Made by a program: the position numbers and the translations under genes. The notes beneath the pieces were generated by a model. It searched no databases, had not been told where the DNA came from, and was given only the letters and a program-made list of their open reading frames with translations. This document shows, piece after piece, positions 36,996 to 37,106 of a stretch of 37,106 bases of DNA. This DNA comes from Stramenopiles sp. TOSAG23-2 (taxonomy: Eukaryota; Sar): the NCBI GenBank assembly GCA_900128395.1, contig LT649308.1:3528-40633 (forward strand). The letters are read 5' to 3'. Position 1 is the first letter of the stretch, and the number at the start of each line of letters is the position of its first letter.

Positions 36996-37106
36996 AATGA
37001 AATTTTTATTTTGTTATTAATTACGACGACGACGACTAATAAACAAAAAAACAAATACGTTGATGATTTGTCAAAAAATAATAATAATATATATCTAGTA
37101 TATATA
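36996..37106. other. Right-edge flank
   Basis: The 111 bases upstream of the last gene contain CGACGACGACGA near 37023-37034, an A-run and a TA-rich end. This is presumably promoter or leader sequence; nothing else is visible before the window ends. Confidence 0.3.

Noticed and set aside
1-37106. Window as part of a giant-virus genome, suggested by intronless AT-rich genes and 3' hairpins
   Set aside because: No capsid, packaging ATPase, polymerase or other viral core gene is seen. The genes are cellular (COPII-like, PX, TMEM128, SPIRAL1, codanin-like) and intergenic regions are long.
1-37106. Alternative genetic code
   Set aside because: TAA, TAG and TGA all end otherwise sensible genes at plausible positions, so no reassignment is supported. 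The TGA in the Sec23-like gene needs a frame change, not read-through.

Overview
This window looks like nuclear DNA from an AT-rich, gene-dense, intron-poor unicellular eukaryote. Most genes read as one uninterrupted ATG-to-stop frame, and TAA, TAG and TGA are all used as stops, so the standard code applies. The proteins are eukaryotic (codanin-like, R2R3 MYB, FHA, Sec23/24-like, PX-PH, SPIRAL1-like, TMEM128-like, C2-TPR, EF-hand), and many carry Asn, Ser or Asp runs. Kinesin-light-chain-type TPRs, a SPIRAL1 protein and a MYB together suggest a heterotrophic or stramenopile-like protist, but I cannot fix the lineage. I saw no rRNA, recognisable tRNA, CRISPR array or viral core gene.

Layout, left to right. 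At 1-1826 (-) lies the truncated end of an AT-hook protein with three short C2H2-like fingers. It is divergent from a long codanin-1-like protein at 2447-7198 (+). A small 2OG-Fe(II) oxygenase (7714-8337, +) converges on an R2R3 MYB (9019-10722, -). A 1.5 kb gene-free stretch holds a foldback element and a nested direct-repeat array, immediately upstream of an FHA gene (12246-12941, +). Next come a Sec23/24-like gene (13506-15836, -, with a probable frameshifted tail to 13202), a chimeric gene with an SGNH-like domain and a KH domain (16096-17391, -), and a PX-PH gene (18101-19237, -). An octamer minisatellite lies between the PX gene and a divergent LRR gene (20017-23607, +). A SPIRAL1-like microtubule gene with a frameshift (24400-25033, -) is divergent from an IQ-motif protein with a near-perfect internal duplication (26005-27243, +). 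Then come TMEM128-like (27679-28203, -), PHYHD1-like dioxygenase (28975-30138, +), C2-TPR (31093-33219, +), EF-hand (33748-35076, +) and an unknown Ser/Thr-rich protein (36132-36995, -).

The genes do not form one pathway. Loose themes are nuclear or chromatin functions (AT-hook, codanin, MYB, FHA, KH), membrane traffic (Sec23-like, PX-PH, TMEM128), calcium, calmodulin and microtubules (C2-TPR, EF-hand, IQ, SPIRAL1), and two 2OG-Fe(II) oxygenases.

The most interesting signals are these. (1) Short inverted repeats, many with a TACGA...TCGTA core, sit tens of bases past most stop codons and may be a hairpin-based 3'-end signal. (2) The chimeric gene joins a truncated TPR stub, a GC-rich SGNH-like domain and an AT-rich poly-Asn/KH tail. 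(3) Two genes need a +1 frame change to read their conserved or plausible full length. (4) A foldback element and repeat array lie upstream of the FHA gene. (5) A 258-bp in-frame duplication in the IQ gene differs at one base between copies.
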